DNA from: Streptomyces venezuelae
GTDB lineage: Bacteria > Actinomycetota > Actinomycetes > Streptomycetales > Streptomycetaceae
DNA length: 64,000 nt
Reading direction: 5' to 3'
Assembly: GCF_008642355.1 (NCBI RefSeq)
Contig: NZ_CP029193.1
Location: 2,070,001-2,134,000 of the forward strand
Part shown: positions 1 to 10,577 of the stretch, piece after piece
Layout: every line of letters starts with the position of its first letter
How positions within the stretch are numbered: the first letter of the stretch is position 1
Program-made: the position numbers and the translations under genes
The notes under the pieces: model-generated
The model's input: the letters and a program-made list of their open reading frames with translations, nothing else
Told to the model about the DNA's origin: nothing
The model's database searches: none

Positions 1-207
1 GGCGCGGACGGCGGCGCCGTTCCCGCGCCGGCGCTCGCGGCGGCCGGCGGGAGGCTCCTGCAGCCGTCCAACAGCACCCGTCTGCCGGGGCTCTTCGCGG
101 TCGGCGGCTGGGCCCACCCGGGCGGCGGCCTGCCGCACGCGGGCATGTCGGGCACGCTGGTGGCGGGGCTGATCGTCGAGGGCCCGGAGTTCCGCGGCTC
201 CCAGTGA
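1..207 (+). CDS. C-terminal end of an FAD-dependent oxidoreductase (phytoene-desaturase-like), partial
   Basis: The frame is open from the window edge to a TGA, giving the last 68 residues. The stretch LPGLFAVGGWAHPGGGLP is the C-terminal FAD-contacting segment typical of the CrtI / phytoene desaturase-like NAD(P)/FAD oxidoreductases, where a 'GLFxxGxxxHPGGG' motif follows the substrate domain. It is followed by GMSGTLVAGLI, the terminal helix that contacts FAD. Substrate cannot be judged from this fragment, and nothing nearby suggests carotenoid synthesis, so a generic FAD-dependent amine or polyene oxidoreductase is equally possible. Confidence 0.75.
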   Translation, partial: GADGGAVPAPALAAAGGRLLQPSNSTRLPGLFAVGGWAHPGGGLPHAGMSGTLVAGLIVEGPEFRGSQ

Positions 208-253
208 GCGACCGGGCCCGCCGGAGTCCGGGCCCCGCCGGAGTCGGCGGGGC

Positions 254-1153
254 TCAGTAGCGGTACTGCTGCTCGTTGTGGCCCGAGCCGTCGTGGTGGT
301 CTCCCGGGTGCCCGCCCTGGTAGGGGTACGGCTGCTCGGGCGGGAGTTCACCGCTGTACTGGTCGTCGGTGGTGCGCTGCTGGGGCACCCAGACGCCGCC
401 GGGCGGCGTGTCGGTGTACGCGCTGTCGTGGTACGCGCCGCTGTCGCTGTACGTCCCGCCGAGCCCGCCGCTGTACGTGTCGCCTCCGTAGGGGGCGTAC
501 TGCTGCTGGTCGCCGTAGGTGTCGTAGCTCTGCCGCGCGCCGTAGGTCTGCGTGCCGATGTACGGGTCGGAGTACGCGGCGTACTGCTGTCCGCCCGTTT
601 CGTCGTAGCCGTAGTTCTGCTGGTCGTAGCCACCGAAGGCCGCCGCGTCATAGCCGTGGCCCTCGCTCTGGTGGGCGTCGCCCGCGGCGGGCGGGGCGTA
701 GGCGGCGTCGTCGTACACGCCGTACTGGCCGGTGTCGTCGGGCATCGGCTCCGGCTCGTAGACCCCGTCCCCCGGGATGTCGGGGCCGTGCGCGGGCGGC
801 GGCGGGACCTGCTCGTACTCCAGGTCGGAGACCTGGAGCGTCGGCTTCTTCGCGGCGTTGTCCCGGGCAGAGGCCCTGCGCCGCTTGCTGAGGCCGGGCC
901 GCCCGCCGAGCGCCCAGCCGGTGGAGAAGCCCTTGCGGAACGACAGCGTCACGTACGTCTGCCCCGTGGCGAAGGCGATGGCACCCAGCCCGATGATCCA
1001 CACCGACGGAATCAGCACACCGACGACGACGCCGAGGAAGCCGACGAAGGCCAGCAGGCGCCAGCGCAGCCTGGCCTTGTACTGCAGCAGCACCTCGCCG
1101 AGCAGCCACAGCGCGACGAATCCGAACGCGATGTAGAGGACCGTCCAGCCCAT
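254..1153 (-). CDS. Membrane protein with Tyr/Gly/Gln-rich low-complexity tail
   Basis: A 299-residue protein of unknown function. The first 70 residues contain three hydrophobic segments (about residues 4-22, 33-49 and 51-68), followed by a basic stretch (SKRRRAS near residue 90) that probably faces the cytoplasm. From about residue 145 to the end the sequence is dominated by Tyr, Gly, Gln, Asp and Pro in short imperfect repeats such as GYDQQNYGYD, a composition associated with disorder or self-association. A purine-rich GGGGAGAGGGG ribosome site precedes the ATG. It runs toward the preceding partial gene and lies downstream of metF on the same strand. Conserved location, no recognised domain. 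Confidence 0.8.
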   Translation of the reverse strand: MGWTVLYIAFGFVALWLLGEVLLQYKARLRWRLLAFVGFLGVVVGVLIPSVWIIGLGAIAFATGQTYVTLSFRKGFSTGWALGGRPGLSKRRRASARDNAAKKPTLQVSDLEYEQVPPPPAHGPDIPGDGVYEPEPMPDDTGQYGVYDDAAYAPPAAGDAHQSEGHGYDAAAFGGYDQQNYGYDETGGQQYAAYSDPYIGTQTYGARQSYDTYGDQQQYAPYGGDTYSGGLGGTYSDSGAYHDSAYTDTPPGGVWVPQQRTTDDQYSGELPPEQPYPYQGGHPGDHHDGSGHNEQQYRY

Positions 1154-1207
1154 GTACGCCCCTCTCCCCTACGGCCGCCCGCGGGTACGGGTACGGGTAC
1201 GGCCGTG

Positions 1208-2125
1208 TCAGGCCTGGTGGTGCAGGCCCAGATTTTCGTAGATTTCCAGCGTCGCGGTGGAGTTGTTGAGCGTGATGAAGTGCAGTCCCGGCACACCTTC
1301 GGCCAGCAGCCGCGCGCAGAACTCCGTTGCGAACTCGATGCCAATGGAGCGTACAGCGGCGGGATCGTCTTTGACCGCGAGGATCCTCTCTTTGAGCTCC
1401 GCCGGGAACACGGCGTTGCTCAGCTGGGGCAGCCGGTCGAGCTGGCGGACGTTGGTGACCGGCATCATCTCGGGGATGATCGGCGTCGCGCAGCCCGCGG
1501 CCTCGACGCGGTCGCGCAGCCGCAGGTACTCCTCCGGGTCGAAGAACATCTGCGTGATCGCGTAGTCCGCGCCGGCCCGGCACTTGTCGATGAAGTGCCG
1601 GGTGTCGGACTCCCAGTCGGGCGAGCGCGGGTGCATCGCGGGGAAGGCGGCGACGCCCACGCAGAAGTCGCCGGACTCCTTGATGAGTTCGACGAGTTCG
1701 GCGGCGTAGGTGAGGCCCTCCGGGTGGGCGATCCAGTCGCCGAGCGGGTCGCCGGGCGGGTCGCCGCGGACCGCGAGCATGTTCCTGATGCCCGCGTCCG
1801 CGTACTGCCCGATGATGTTGCGCAGCTCGGCCACGGAGTGGTCGACCGCGGTCAGGTGCGCGACGGGCGTCAGCGTCGTGTCGGCGACGATCTGCTGGGT
1901 CTCCTTGACCGTGCCGGTGCGGGTGGAACCACCCGCTCCGTAGGTCACGGAGACGAAGTCCGGGGCGACCGCCTCGACCCTGCGCAGCGCGTTCCAGAGG
2001 TTCCGCTCCCCCTTCGGGGTTTTCGGCGCGGAGAACTCGAACGAGAACGTCGTCTTACCGGTCGCGAGCATGTCGCGGACCGTGCGCGCGCGGTCAGTCC
2101 TGGTCGAAGCTGTGCCTAGGGCCAT
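1208..2125 (-). CDS. metF: 5,10-methylenetetrahydrofolate reductase
   Basis: A 305-residue cytosolic flavoenzyme that reduces methylene-THF to methyl-THF, the methyl donor for methionine synthesis. The N-terminal [13 protein letters not shown] holds the conserved catalytic Glu of the MTHFR TIM barrel, [12 protein letters not shown] is the conserved FAD/folate region, and [10 protein letters not shown] is the family signature. The length fits the bacterial single-domain form of about 290-310 residues. The ATG has no ribosome site, but a TAACCT box ends 6 nt upstream with a TTGGGG box 17 nt further out, so the mRNA is probably leaderless, which supports this start. Confidence 0.96.
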   Translation of the reverse strand: MALGTASTRTDRARTVRDMLATGKTTFSFEFSAPKTPKGERNLWNALRRVEAVAPDFVSVTYGAGGSTRTGTVKETQQIVADTTLTPVAHLTAVDHSVAELRNIIGQYADAGIRNMLAVRGDPPGDPLGDWIAHPEGLTYAAELVELIKESGDFCVGVAAFPAMHPRSPDWESDTRHFIDKCRAGADYAITQMFFDPEEYLRLRDRVEAAGCATPIIPEMMPVTNVRQLDRLPQLSNAVFPAELKERILAVKDDPAAVRSIGIEFATEFCARLLAEGVPGLHFITLNNSTATLEIYENLGLHHQA

Positions 2126-2131
2126 ACGGGC

Positions 2132-2160
2132 AGGTTAGCCAGGGCGGGGCGGTCCCCCAA
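2132..2160 (-). promoter_or_regulatory. Probable metF promoter (leaderless)
   Basis: Read on the minus strand, TTGGGG (2155-2160) and TAACCT (2132-2137) are separated by 17 nt, and the ATG begins 6 nt after the -10 box. This fits a vegetative sigma factor promoter that starts transcription at or next to the start codon. Confidence 0.5.
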
Positions 2161-2240
2161 CCGGACCCGGGAGTTTTGGCCGGTTTGCCGGTTTCTTGTC
2201 CACGGATCGGACATTCCCGGGCCGTGCCTCACCTGTCGGC

Positions 2241-2909
2241 TCACCCAGCCGTCTCCGCGGCGCCGCGCAACCGCTTCGCGAACTCCGCGGCGGCCGCTCC
2301 GGGGTCGTCCGCTTCCGTGATCGCCCGTACGACGACGACGCGCCGCGCGCCCGCGTCGAGCACCTCGTCGAGGTTGCCCGCGTCGATGCCGCCGATGGCG
2401 AACCAGGGGCGGTCGGTGCCGAGCGAGGCCGTGTACCGGACGAGGTCGAGGCCGGGGGCGTGGCGGCCCGGCTTGGTGGGCGTGGGCCAGCAGGGGCCCG
2501 TGCAGAAGTAGTCCACGCCCTCCTGGACGGCGGCCGCTGCGGCCTCCGTCTCGGCGTGCGTGGAGCGGCCGATCAGCACGTCGTCGCTGCCGCCGAGGAT
2601 GGCGCGGGCGGCGGGGACGGGCAGGTCGCCCTGGCCCAGGTGCAGCACGTCCGCGCCGATGGCGTGGGCGACGTCCGCGCGGTCGTTCACGGCGAAGAGC
2701 TTGCCGTGCCTGCGGGCGGCGTCCGCGAAGACCCGGAGGTGCTCCAGCTCCTCACCGGCCTCCATGCCCTTGTCGCGCAGCTGCACGATGTCGACGCCGC
2801 CCGCGAGGACGGCGTCGAGGAACTCGGGGAGGTCCCCCTGGCGCCTGCGGGCGTCCGTGCACAGGTAGAGCCTGGCGTCGGCGAGCCGGTCGCGGCGGTC
2901 TGCGGCCAT
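2241..2909 (-). CDS. thiE: Thiamine-phosphate synthase
   Basis: A 222-residue TIM-barrel enzyme that joins HMP-pyrophosphate to the thiazole carboxylate phosphate to make thiamine phosphate. Visible signatures are VQLRDKGM (substrate-phosphate region), [25 protein letters not shown] (pyrimidine pocket), [18 protein letters not shown] and [19 protein letters not shown]. It lies about 2 kb from the thiO-thiS-thiG operon but is transcribed in the opposite direction and shows no TPP riboswitch of its own in the short gap upstream. A GGGGGGA stretch before the ATG serves as ribosome site. Confidence 0.95.
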   Translation of the reverse strand: MAADRRDRLADARLYLCTDARRRQGDLPEFLDAVLAGGVDIVQLRDKGMEAGEELEHLRVFADAARRHGKLFAVNDRADVAHAIGADVLHLGQGDLPVPAARAILGGSDDVLIGRSTHAETEAAAAAVQEGVDYFCTGPCWPTPTKPGRHAPGLDLVRYTASLGTDRPWFAIGGIDAGNLDEVLDAGARRVVVVRAITEADDPGAAAAEFAKRLRGAAETAG

Positions 2910-2951
2910 GGATAAGTCCCCCCGTTGTCGGTCGTGTGTTCAGAGCCTGTG

Positions 2952-3317
2952 TCAGACGGCGAGCGCCTGGGCGCGGCGCTTCACCTCCGTGCCGCGATTC
3001 TCGCTCAGCGCCTGCGCGGGGGTGCCGGGCAGACTCGGGTCGGGGGTGAAGAGCCATTCGAGCATCTCTTCGTCGGAGAAACCGTCGTCCCGGAGGAGCG
3101 TCAGGGTGCCGCTGAGGCCCTTGACGACCTTGTCGCCGTCGATGAAGGCGGCCGGCACCTGGAGCGCCCGGTTCTCACCGCGGCGCACGGCGATCAGCTG
3201 GCCCTCCTTGACCAGCTGGCGCACACGGGTCACCTCGATGTCGAGCATCTCCGCGATGTCGGGGAGGTGCAGCCACTCGGGGACGAGAGCATCGGTCTTT
3301 GCGTCAATCTCGGTCAC
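2952..3317 (-). CDS. Rv2175c-family DNA-binding protein
   Basis: A 121-residue helix-turn-helix protein. WLHLPDIAEMLDIEVTRVRQLVKEGQL is an excisionase/MerR-like winged helix, followed by the Rv2175c C-terminal domain with the conserved DDGFSDEEMLEWLF. In Mycobacterium tuberculosis Rv2175c is a substrate of Ser/Thr kinase PknL. A PASTA kinase gene is present 4 kb away, but a functional link here is only an inference. Start is GTG. A TACCCT box ends 6 nt upstream and no ribosome site is visible, so translation is probably leaderless. Confidence 0.88.
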   Translation of the reverse strand: MTEIDAKTDALVPEWLHLPDIAEMLDIEVTRVRQLVKEGQLIAVRRGENRALQVPAAFIDGDKVVKGLSGTLTLLRDDGFSDEEMLEWLFTPDPSLPGTPAQALSENRGTEVKRRAQALAV

Positions 3318-3382
3318 GGGTCAAGGGTATCTCCGGCCACTGACACGCACCGGGTGGCACCGCTCCCCAGGTGAGCGCCCCG

Positions 3383-4654
3383 CTACAGGACCGCCTTCTT
3401 CAGGGGGATCGCCGGGTCCGCCGTCAGCGCCGGGTCGAGGCGCGCGCCCGACTCGATGAGACGGCGGCCCTGGGCCAGGTCCCTCGGCCGGCCCACGGCG
3501 AGGACCGCGACCAGGGCGCCGTCCCGCAGCCAGCACACCGACCAGGCCATGCCGTCCGGGTCCCCGCGCCACACCAGCTCGTCGGCACCGGCGTGGTGGC
3601 CCGCGTACTGCACGAAGCGGCCGAACTGCTCCGACCAGAAGTACGGCACGGGGTCGTACGCCGCCGGGGTCTCGCCGATGATGTTCGCCGCCACCGTGCG
3701 CGGCCCCTGAAGTGCGTTGTCCCAGTGATGCACGAGGAGCCGATCGCCGTACCGGCCCGAGGGGAACGAGGAGCAGTCGCCGACCGCGTACACGTCGGGC
3801 GCCGACGTGCGCAGGCCCTCGTCGGTGACGACCTCGCGGTGGGCGCCGAGCTCGATGCCTGAGTCCGCGAGCCAGCCCGTCGCGGGCCGCGCCCCGATGC
3901 CGACGACGACGGCGGTGGCGGGCAGCGTGGTCCCGTCGGACAGGACGACGGCACCGGGTTCGACGCGCTCCACGCGCGCGTGGGTGCGCAGCACCGCTCC
4001 GGAGTCCGCGTACCAACCCGCCATGGGGGCCGCGACCTCCTCGGGGAGCGCCCCGGCGAGCGGTCTGCCCGCGGCCTCGACGACGGTGACGGAGCAGCCC
4101 GCCTCGCGCGCGGCGGTCGCGAACTCCGCGCCGATCCAGCCCGCGCCGACGACCACCACGTCGTGCTGCCCCGCGAGGACCGGGCGCAGCCGTTCGGCGT
4201 CGTCCAGGGTGCGCAGGAGGTGCACGCCGGGGACGCCCTCGGTGCCGGGGAGGCGGATGGGTTCGGCGCCGGTCGCGAGGACCAGGACGTCGTACGCGAC
4301 GGGCCCGTCGGCGGTGTCCAGCTCGCGGTCCGCGGGGCGCACGCCGGTGACCTCGCGGCCGAGGTCCAGCTCGATGCCGAGCGCCTCGAAGTCGATGTCG
4401 AAGGCCGAGCCGTCCGCCTTGCCGAGCAGCACCGCCTTGGACAGCGGCGGCCTGTCGTACGGCGGATGCGGCTCGGCGCCGACGAGGGTGACCGGGCCCG
4501 CGAAGCCCTGCTCGCGCAGGGCCACCGCGGTCTGCACGCCGGCCATGCCCGCGCCGACGATGACGACGCGCCGCTCCGCCTGCCGCTGCTTCCCGGTCTG
4601 CCCGTGCTGTCCGCCCGGCCGCTGCTGCTCGCTCTGGCTCTGCTGCTCGCTCAC
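3383..4654 (-). CDS. NAD(P)/FAD-dependent pyridine nucleotide-disulfide-type reductase
   Basis: A 423-residue two-dinucleotide-fold reductase. The first 27 residues are Gln/Ser-rich. The FAD motif VIVGAGMAGVQTAVAL begins near residue 30, YDRPPLSK follows, and a second nucleotide fold VVVGAGWIGAEFA starts near residue 162. VYAVGDCSSFP is the FAD-contacting ATG/GD motif. The layout matches ferredoxin/rubredoxin reductases of the BenD/ThcD class, which pass electrons from NAD(P)H to a ferredoxin; the partner is unknown. GTG start with TACAGT ending 6 nt upstream, so probably leaderless. It is divergent from the thiO operon. Confidence 0.88.
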   Translation of the reverse strand: MSEQQSQSEQQRPGGQHGQTGKQRQAERRVVIVGAGMAGVQTAVALREQGFAGPVTLVGAEPHPPYDRPPLSKAVLLGKADGSAFDIDFEALGIELDLGREVTGVRPADRELDTADGPVAYDVLVLATGAEPIRLPGTEGVPGVHLLRTLDDAERLRPVLAGQHDVVVVGAGWIGAEFATAAREAGCSVTVVEAAGRPLAGALPEEVAAPMAGWYADSGAVLRTHARVERVEPGAVVLSDGTTLPATAVVVGIGARPATGWLADSGIELGAHREVVTDEGLRTSAPDVYAVGDCSSFPSGRYGDRLLVHHWDNALQGPRTVAANIIGETPAAYDPVPYFWSEQFGRFVQYAGHHAGADELVWRGDPDGMAWSVCWLRDGALVAVLAVGRPRDLAQGRRLIESGARLDPALTADPAIPLKKAVL

Positions 4655-4789
4655 CCGATCACTGTAGGACGGTTGTCGAGAGCGCCCTCAGGTGCGGTCG
4701 GGGAGATCTCTGACACACCGTCATCGTCCAAACCCGGACAGCTCCCCTACTGCCGCGCGGGGCGACGGGCTAGGGTGACCCGTGCAGAG

Positions 4790-4884
4790 CACTCGCGGGA
4801 GCCCGGACGCACCGGGCTGAGAGGGAGGCTGGGACGGCCTCCGACCGTACGAACCTGATCCGGGTCATGCCGGCGAAGGGAGGG
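4790..4884 (+). promoter_or_regulatory. TPP (THI-box) riboswitch
   Basis: The conserved core segments are present in order: GGGCTGAGAGGGAGG (pyrimidine-sensing arm) and GAACCTGATCCGGGTCATGCCGGCGAAGGGA (pyrophosphate arm and closing helix), with a variable stem between them. It lies directly before thiO, and the GGGAGGGG at its 3' end also serves as the thiO ribosome site, so thiamine pyrophosphate binding probably blocks translation initiation by sequestering that site. Confidence 0.95.
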
Positions 4885-4895
4885 GCTGGACGCCC

Positions 4896-7140
<2,245 letters not shown>

Positions 7141-7200
7141 AGGGCGCGGGGCTCGGTGCGGGACTCCGTCCGTTCGCGGCTCACCGCCGGCGGGGGCTTG

Positions 7201-7236
7201 TCGCGCAGTTCCCCCGCGCCCCTGACGGGGTTCCCC
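7201..7236 (+). repeat. Dispersed intergenic repeat, copy 1
   Basis: TCGCGCAGTTCCCCCGCGCC followed by CCTGACGGGG, in the gap between thiG and the kinase gene. The same core occurs at 26785, 30300 (plus an inverted copy) and, in a diverged form, 57349, always between genes. It can fold weakly with the following GGGGTTCCCC. Confidence 0.6.
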
Positions 7237-7326
7237 GTGGCGTCGCCTGTCACAGCTCGGCTGCAGTAGCGCCGGGAGCGTGCCCGCCCCGGTCGGCGTG
7301 TCGGTGGCTGCTCGTAGACTCCCTCC

Positions 7327-9312
7327 GTGGACACGACCCTTCAGGACCCGCTCGTCGGGCAGCTGCTCGACAGCCGTTACCGCATCGACGGGCGCATCGC
7401 GGTCGGCGGGATGGCCACGGTCTACCGGGCCGTGGACACCCGCCTCGACCGCGTGCTCGCCCTCAAGGTGATGCATCCGACGCTGGCGGCGGACGCCTCC
7501 TTCGTCGACCGCTTCATCCGCGAGGCCAAGTCGGTGGCCCGCCTCTCCCACCCGAACGTGGTCGGCGTCTTCGACCAGGGCACGGACGGGTCGTACGTCT
7601 ACCTCGCGATGGAGTACATCGCGGGCTGCACCCTGCGTGACGTGCTGCGCGAGCGCGGGGCGCTGCAGCCGCGGGCCGCGCTCGACATCCTGGAGCCGGT
7701 CCTCGCCGCGCTCGGCGCCGCGCACCGCGCGGGCTTCGTGCACCGCGACATGAAGCCGGAGAACGTCCTCATAGGGGACGACGGCCGCGTGAAGGTCGCC
7801 GACTTCGGGCTCGTCCGCGCGGTGGACACGGTCACCAACACGACGGGCACCGTCCTCGGCACCGTCTCCTACCTCGCCCCCGAGCAGATCGAGCACGGCA
7901 CGGCGGACACCCGCGTCGACGTGTACGCGTGCGGGGTCGTGCTCTACGAAATGCTGACCGGCGCCAAGCCGCACTCCGGGGACTCCCCCGCCCAGGTCCT
8001 CTACCAGCACCTCAACGAGGACGTCCCGCCCCCGTCGGCGGCCGTCCCCGGGCTCGCGTTCGCACTCGACGAGCTGGTCGCCTCCGCGACGGCGCGCCAT
8101 CCCGACATCCGCCCGTACGACGCGGTGGCACTGCTCGCCCGGACCAGGGAGGCGCGTGCCGCCCTGACCGAGGAGCAGCTCGACGCGGTCCCGCCGCAGG
8201 CGCACCCGGCGGACCACGACGGCTCCGAGGACCGTACGAGCGTCATCCCGCGCGCCGCGCGCTCCGTCCAGCTCCCGCTGCCCGCCGAGGGCGAGCGGAG
8301 CGGCGGGGACGGCACGGGCGGCGAGGACGCGCTGAACCGCACCAGCATCCTGGCGACGACGCCCGCGGGACCGCCCGCGCCCCCCGGCCCGACCGGCGCC
8401 GCCCGACCCGCCCGCAGGCGGTTCGACCCGCGCCGGCGCACACTCGTGGTCATAGCCGGCGTCCTGCTCGTCCTCGGCATCGGCACCGGCGTCTGGTACA
8501 TCAACTCGGGCCAGTTCACCGAGGTCCCGCCGCTCCTGGCGAAGACCGAGGCGCAGGCGAAGCAGCGGCTGGACGACGCCGGGCTCGACGTGAAGGACAT
8601 CAAGCGCACCTACAGCGACACGGACAAGCGCGGCACGGTCATGAGGACCGACCCCGCGCCGGGTGACCGCATCCGGCAGAACGACGGTGTGACGCTGACC
8701 GTCTCGCTGGGCCCGGAGACCGTGAAGGTCCCGGACGTGAAGGGCATCCCGCTGGCCAAGGCGAAGAAGGAGCTCAAGAACTCCGGGCTCGAACCGGGCA
8801 TGGTCACCAAGAGCTTCGACGAGTCCGTCGACAAGGGCTCCGTGATCAGCACGGACCCGCGAGCGGGTTTCACCCGCAAGGCGGGCTCCGCCGTCGCCCT
8901 GGTCGTCAGCAAGGGCCGCCCGGTCGAGGTCCCCGATGTGACCGGCGAGTCCGAGGACGACGCGCGGGCCGACCTGGAGGATGCCGGCCTGAAGGTCGAG
9001 ATCGCTCCGTCGCGGGTCCACTCCGACGAGGACAAGGGTGATGTCGCAGCACAGTCGCCCAAGGCCGACAAGACGATCGCCGAGGGCGAGACGGTCGAGC
9101 TGACGATCTCCAAGGGCCCGCCGATGGTCGAGGTGCCCGATGTCACCGGGATGAGTGTCGCCGAGGCCACGCAGAAGCTGGAGTCGGCGGGCTTCGAGGT
9201 CGACGAGGACCGCGGCCTGCTGGGGATCTTCGGGGACACGGTGAAGAAGCAGTCGGTGGACGGCGGCGACACGGCGCCCAAGAACTCGACGATCACCATC
9301 ACGATCCGCTGA
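7327..9312 (+). CDS. PASTA-domain Ser/Thr protein kinase
   Basis: A 661-residue membrane kinase of the PknB type. Kinase domain at residues about 17-280: glycine loop GRIAVGGMATVYRA, Lys47, catalytic HRD at 139-141 and DFG at 159-161. A Pro-rich linker follows, then one transmembrane helix near 374-395, then about four extracellular PASTA repeats (EVPPLLAKTEAQA, KVPDVKGIPLAKA, EVPDVTGESEDDA, EVPDVTGMSVAEA). PASTA domains bind peptidoglycan fragments, so the kinase probably reports on cell-wall status. Start is GTG with TAGACT ending 6 nt upstream and no ribosome site, suggesting a leaderless mRNA. Followed by a strong hairpin. Confidence 0.96.
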   Translation: MDTTLQDPLVGQLLDSRYRIDGRIAVGGMATVYRAVDTRLDRVLALKVMHPTLAADASFVDRFIREAKSVARLSHPNVVGVFDQGTDGSYVYLAMEYIAGCTLRDVLRERGALQPRAALDILEPVLAALGAAHRAGFVHRDMKPENVLIGDDGRVKVADFGLVRAVDTVTNTTGTVLGTVSYLAPEQIEHGTADTRVDVYACGVVLYEMLTGAKPHSGDSPAQVLYQHLNEDVPPPSAAVPGLAFALDELVASATARHPDIRPYDAVALLARTREARAALTEEQLDAVPPQAHPADHDGSEDRTSVIPRAARSVQLPLPAEGERSGGDGTGGEDALNRTSILATTPAGPPAPPGPTGAARPARRRFDPRRRTLVVIAGVLLVLGIGTGVWYINSGQFTEVPPLLAKTEAQAKQRLDDAGLDVKDIKRTYSDTDKRGTVMRTDPAPGDRIRQNDGVTLTVSLGPETVKVPDVKGIPLAKAKKELKNSGLEPGMVTKSFDESVDKGSVISTDPRAGFTRKAGSAVALVVSKGRPVEVPDVTGESEDDARADLEDAGLKVEIAPSRVHSDEDKGDVAAQSPKADKTIAEGETVELTISKGPPMVEVPDVTGMSVAEATQKLESAGFEVDEDRGLLGIFGDTVKKQSVDGGDTAPKNSTITITIR

Positions 9313-9340
9313 GCTCGGCACGCGGGCTTCCGTGTGGCGA

Positions 9341-9383
9341 GCACGCGCCCGGGACCCCCGGCGGGGTATTCCCGGGCGCGTGC
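9341..9383 (+). terminator. Intrinsic terminator hairpin after the PASTA kinase gene
   Basis: A perfect 14-bp stem (GCACGCGCCCGGGA at 9341-9354 with its complement at 9370-9383) and a 15-nt loop that can pair further. No T-run, as is usual in Streptomyces. Its position argues against starting the next gene upstream of it. Confidence 0.65.
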
Positions 9384-9396
9384 CACCCTTGACGGC

Positions 9397-10341
9397 GTGA
9401 GCAGCAACATCTCCCCCAGCACTACGCCCCTCGGCGCCCCGTCCCTGGGCCCCACGCCCCTCGGGACCACGCCTCCCGGCACCACGCCCCGCAACCCCGT
9501 GGGCGGTCACGTCCCCGTGGCCGGCGGGCTCGCCTCCGTCGGCCTCTCGTACGCCAGGGACCTCGGCGCCGAGACCGTCCAGGTCTTCGTCGCCAATCCG
9601 CGCGGCTGGGCCACCCCGCCCGGCAACCCGAAGCAGGACGAGGAGTTCCGCGCGGCCTGCGCCGCCGAGAACATCCCCGCGTACGTCCACGCGCCGTACC
9701 TGATCAACTTCGGCTCGCACACCGAGGCGACCGTCGAGAAGTCCGTGGACTCCCTGCGCCACTCGCTGCGCAGGGCGCGCGCGATCGGCGCGCTCGGTGT
9801 CGTCGTGCACACGGGGTCCGCGACCGGCGGCAGGGAGCGTGCCGTCGCGCTGGCACAGGTGCGCGAGCGGATGCTGCCGCTCCTCGACGAGCTGACGCAC
9901 GACGACGACCCGTTCCTGCTCCTGGAGTCGACCGCCGGTCAGGGTGCCTCCCTCTGCTCCCGCACGTGGGACTTCGGCCCGTACTTCGAGGCGCTCAACT
10001 CGCACCCCAAGCTCGGGATCTGCCTGGACACCTGCCACATCTTCGCGGCGGGCCACGACCTGACGGGCCCGAGCGGCATGAAGCAGACGCTGGATCTGCT
10101 CGTCGACACCGTCGGCGAGGGCCGCCTGAAGCTCGTCCACGCCAACGACTCCAAGGACGTCGTCGGCGCCCACAAGGACCGCCACGAGAACATCGGGACC
10201 GGCCACATCGGCGAGGAGCCCTTCCGCGAACTCATGCTCCACCCCGCCACGGAAGGCGTCCCGCTCATCATCGAGACCCCCGGCGGCAAGGAAGGACATG
10301 CCGCGGACGTGGCGCGCCTGAAGGAGCTCAGGAGCATCTGA
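9397..10341 (+). CDS. nfo: Endonuclease IV (deoxyribonuclease IV)
   Basis: A 314-residue AP-endonuclease of the Nfo TIM-barrel family that cuts DNA 5' of abasic sites. Zn ligands sit in YVHAPYLINFGS, GVVVHTGS, LLLESTAGQG, GICLDTCHIFAAGHD, HANDSKDVVGAHKDRHENIGTGHIG and PLIIETPGG, in family order. The first ~30 residues are a Pro/Thr/Gly-rich extension not found in E. coli Nfo. GTG at 9397 is chosen because an earlier in-frame start at 9334 would place the terminator hairpin inside the coding sequence. No clear ribosome site was found. Confidence 0.92.
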   Translation: MSSNISPSTTPLGAPSLGPTPLGTTPPGTTPRNPVGGHVPVAGGLASVGLSYARDLGAETVQVFVANPRGWATPPGNPKQDEEFRAACAAENIPAYVHAPYLINFGSHTEATVEKSVDSLRHSLRRARAIGALGVVVHTGSATGGRERAVALAQVRERMLPLLDELTHDDDPFLLLESTAGQGASLCSRTWDFGPYFEALNSHPKLGICLDTCHIFAAGHDLTGPSGMKQTLDLLVDTVGEGRLKLVHANDSKDVVGAHKDRHENIGTGHIGEEPFRELMLHPATEGVPLIIETPGGKEGHAADVARLKELRSI

Positions 10342-10366
10342 CTGCCCGCCCTCAGCAATCTTGAGG

Positions 10367-10385
10367 TATACCCCAGGGGGGTATA
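10367..10385. promoter_or_regulatory. CsoR-type copper operator
   Basis: A perfect inverted repeat TATACCCC-AGG-GGGGTATA (8-bp arms, 3-nt spacer). This closely resembles the copper-sensing CsoR operators described in Streptomyces (ATACCC...GGGTAT palindromes in front of copA/copZ genes). It lies 50 bp before the decayed DUF4396 reading frame. Confidence 0.7.
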
Positions 10386-10434
10386 TGTACCCTGCCAGAC
10401 GGCAGGAACCGCCATCCGACGTCGGGGGACCCTC

Positions 10435-10557
10435 ATGCAGCGCGACGCACACGCCGGGCACACGCACGACCAGCACATGGGCAGCAACGTCACCTGGCGC
10501 ATGGCCGCGGGAAGGGCCACGCGGTGGTGCACCAGTACCACCACTGATCACCACTGA
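10435..10557 (+). pseudogene. Internally deleted DUF4396-family gene
   Basis: The 40-codon frame starts with a His-rich leader and MGSNVTWRMAA, the N-terminus of Streptomyces DUF4396 membrane proteins (normally followed by QATLHCLTGC). After codon 25 the other frame immediately reads RGKGHAVVHQYHH and stops at 10545-10547, which is the usual C-terminus of the same family. The whole transmembrane core, roughly 400 bp or more, is therefore missing, and the two ends are joined out of frame near 10505. The upstream copper-type operator is intact. A 10-bp tandem duplication (CCACTGATCA twice, 10541-10560) follows. The family assignment comes from recall of typical family ends, not a search. Confidence 0.7.
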
Positions 10558-10577
10558 TCAGCACTGGCACAGCAGGA

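Noticed and set aside
10541..10560. The 10-bp tandem CCACTGATCA duplication as a mobile-element target-site duplication
   Set aside because: The two copies are adjacent with nothing between them, and no inverted repeats or transposase remains are nearby. Simple slippage is sufficient.
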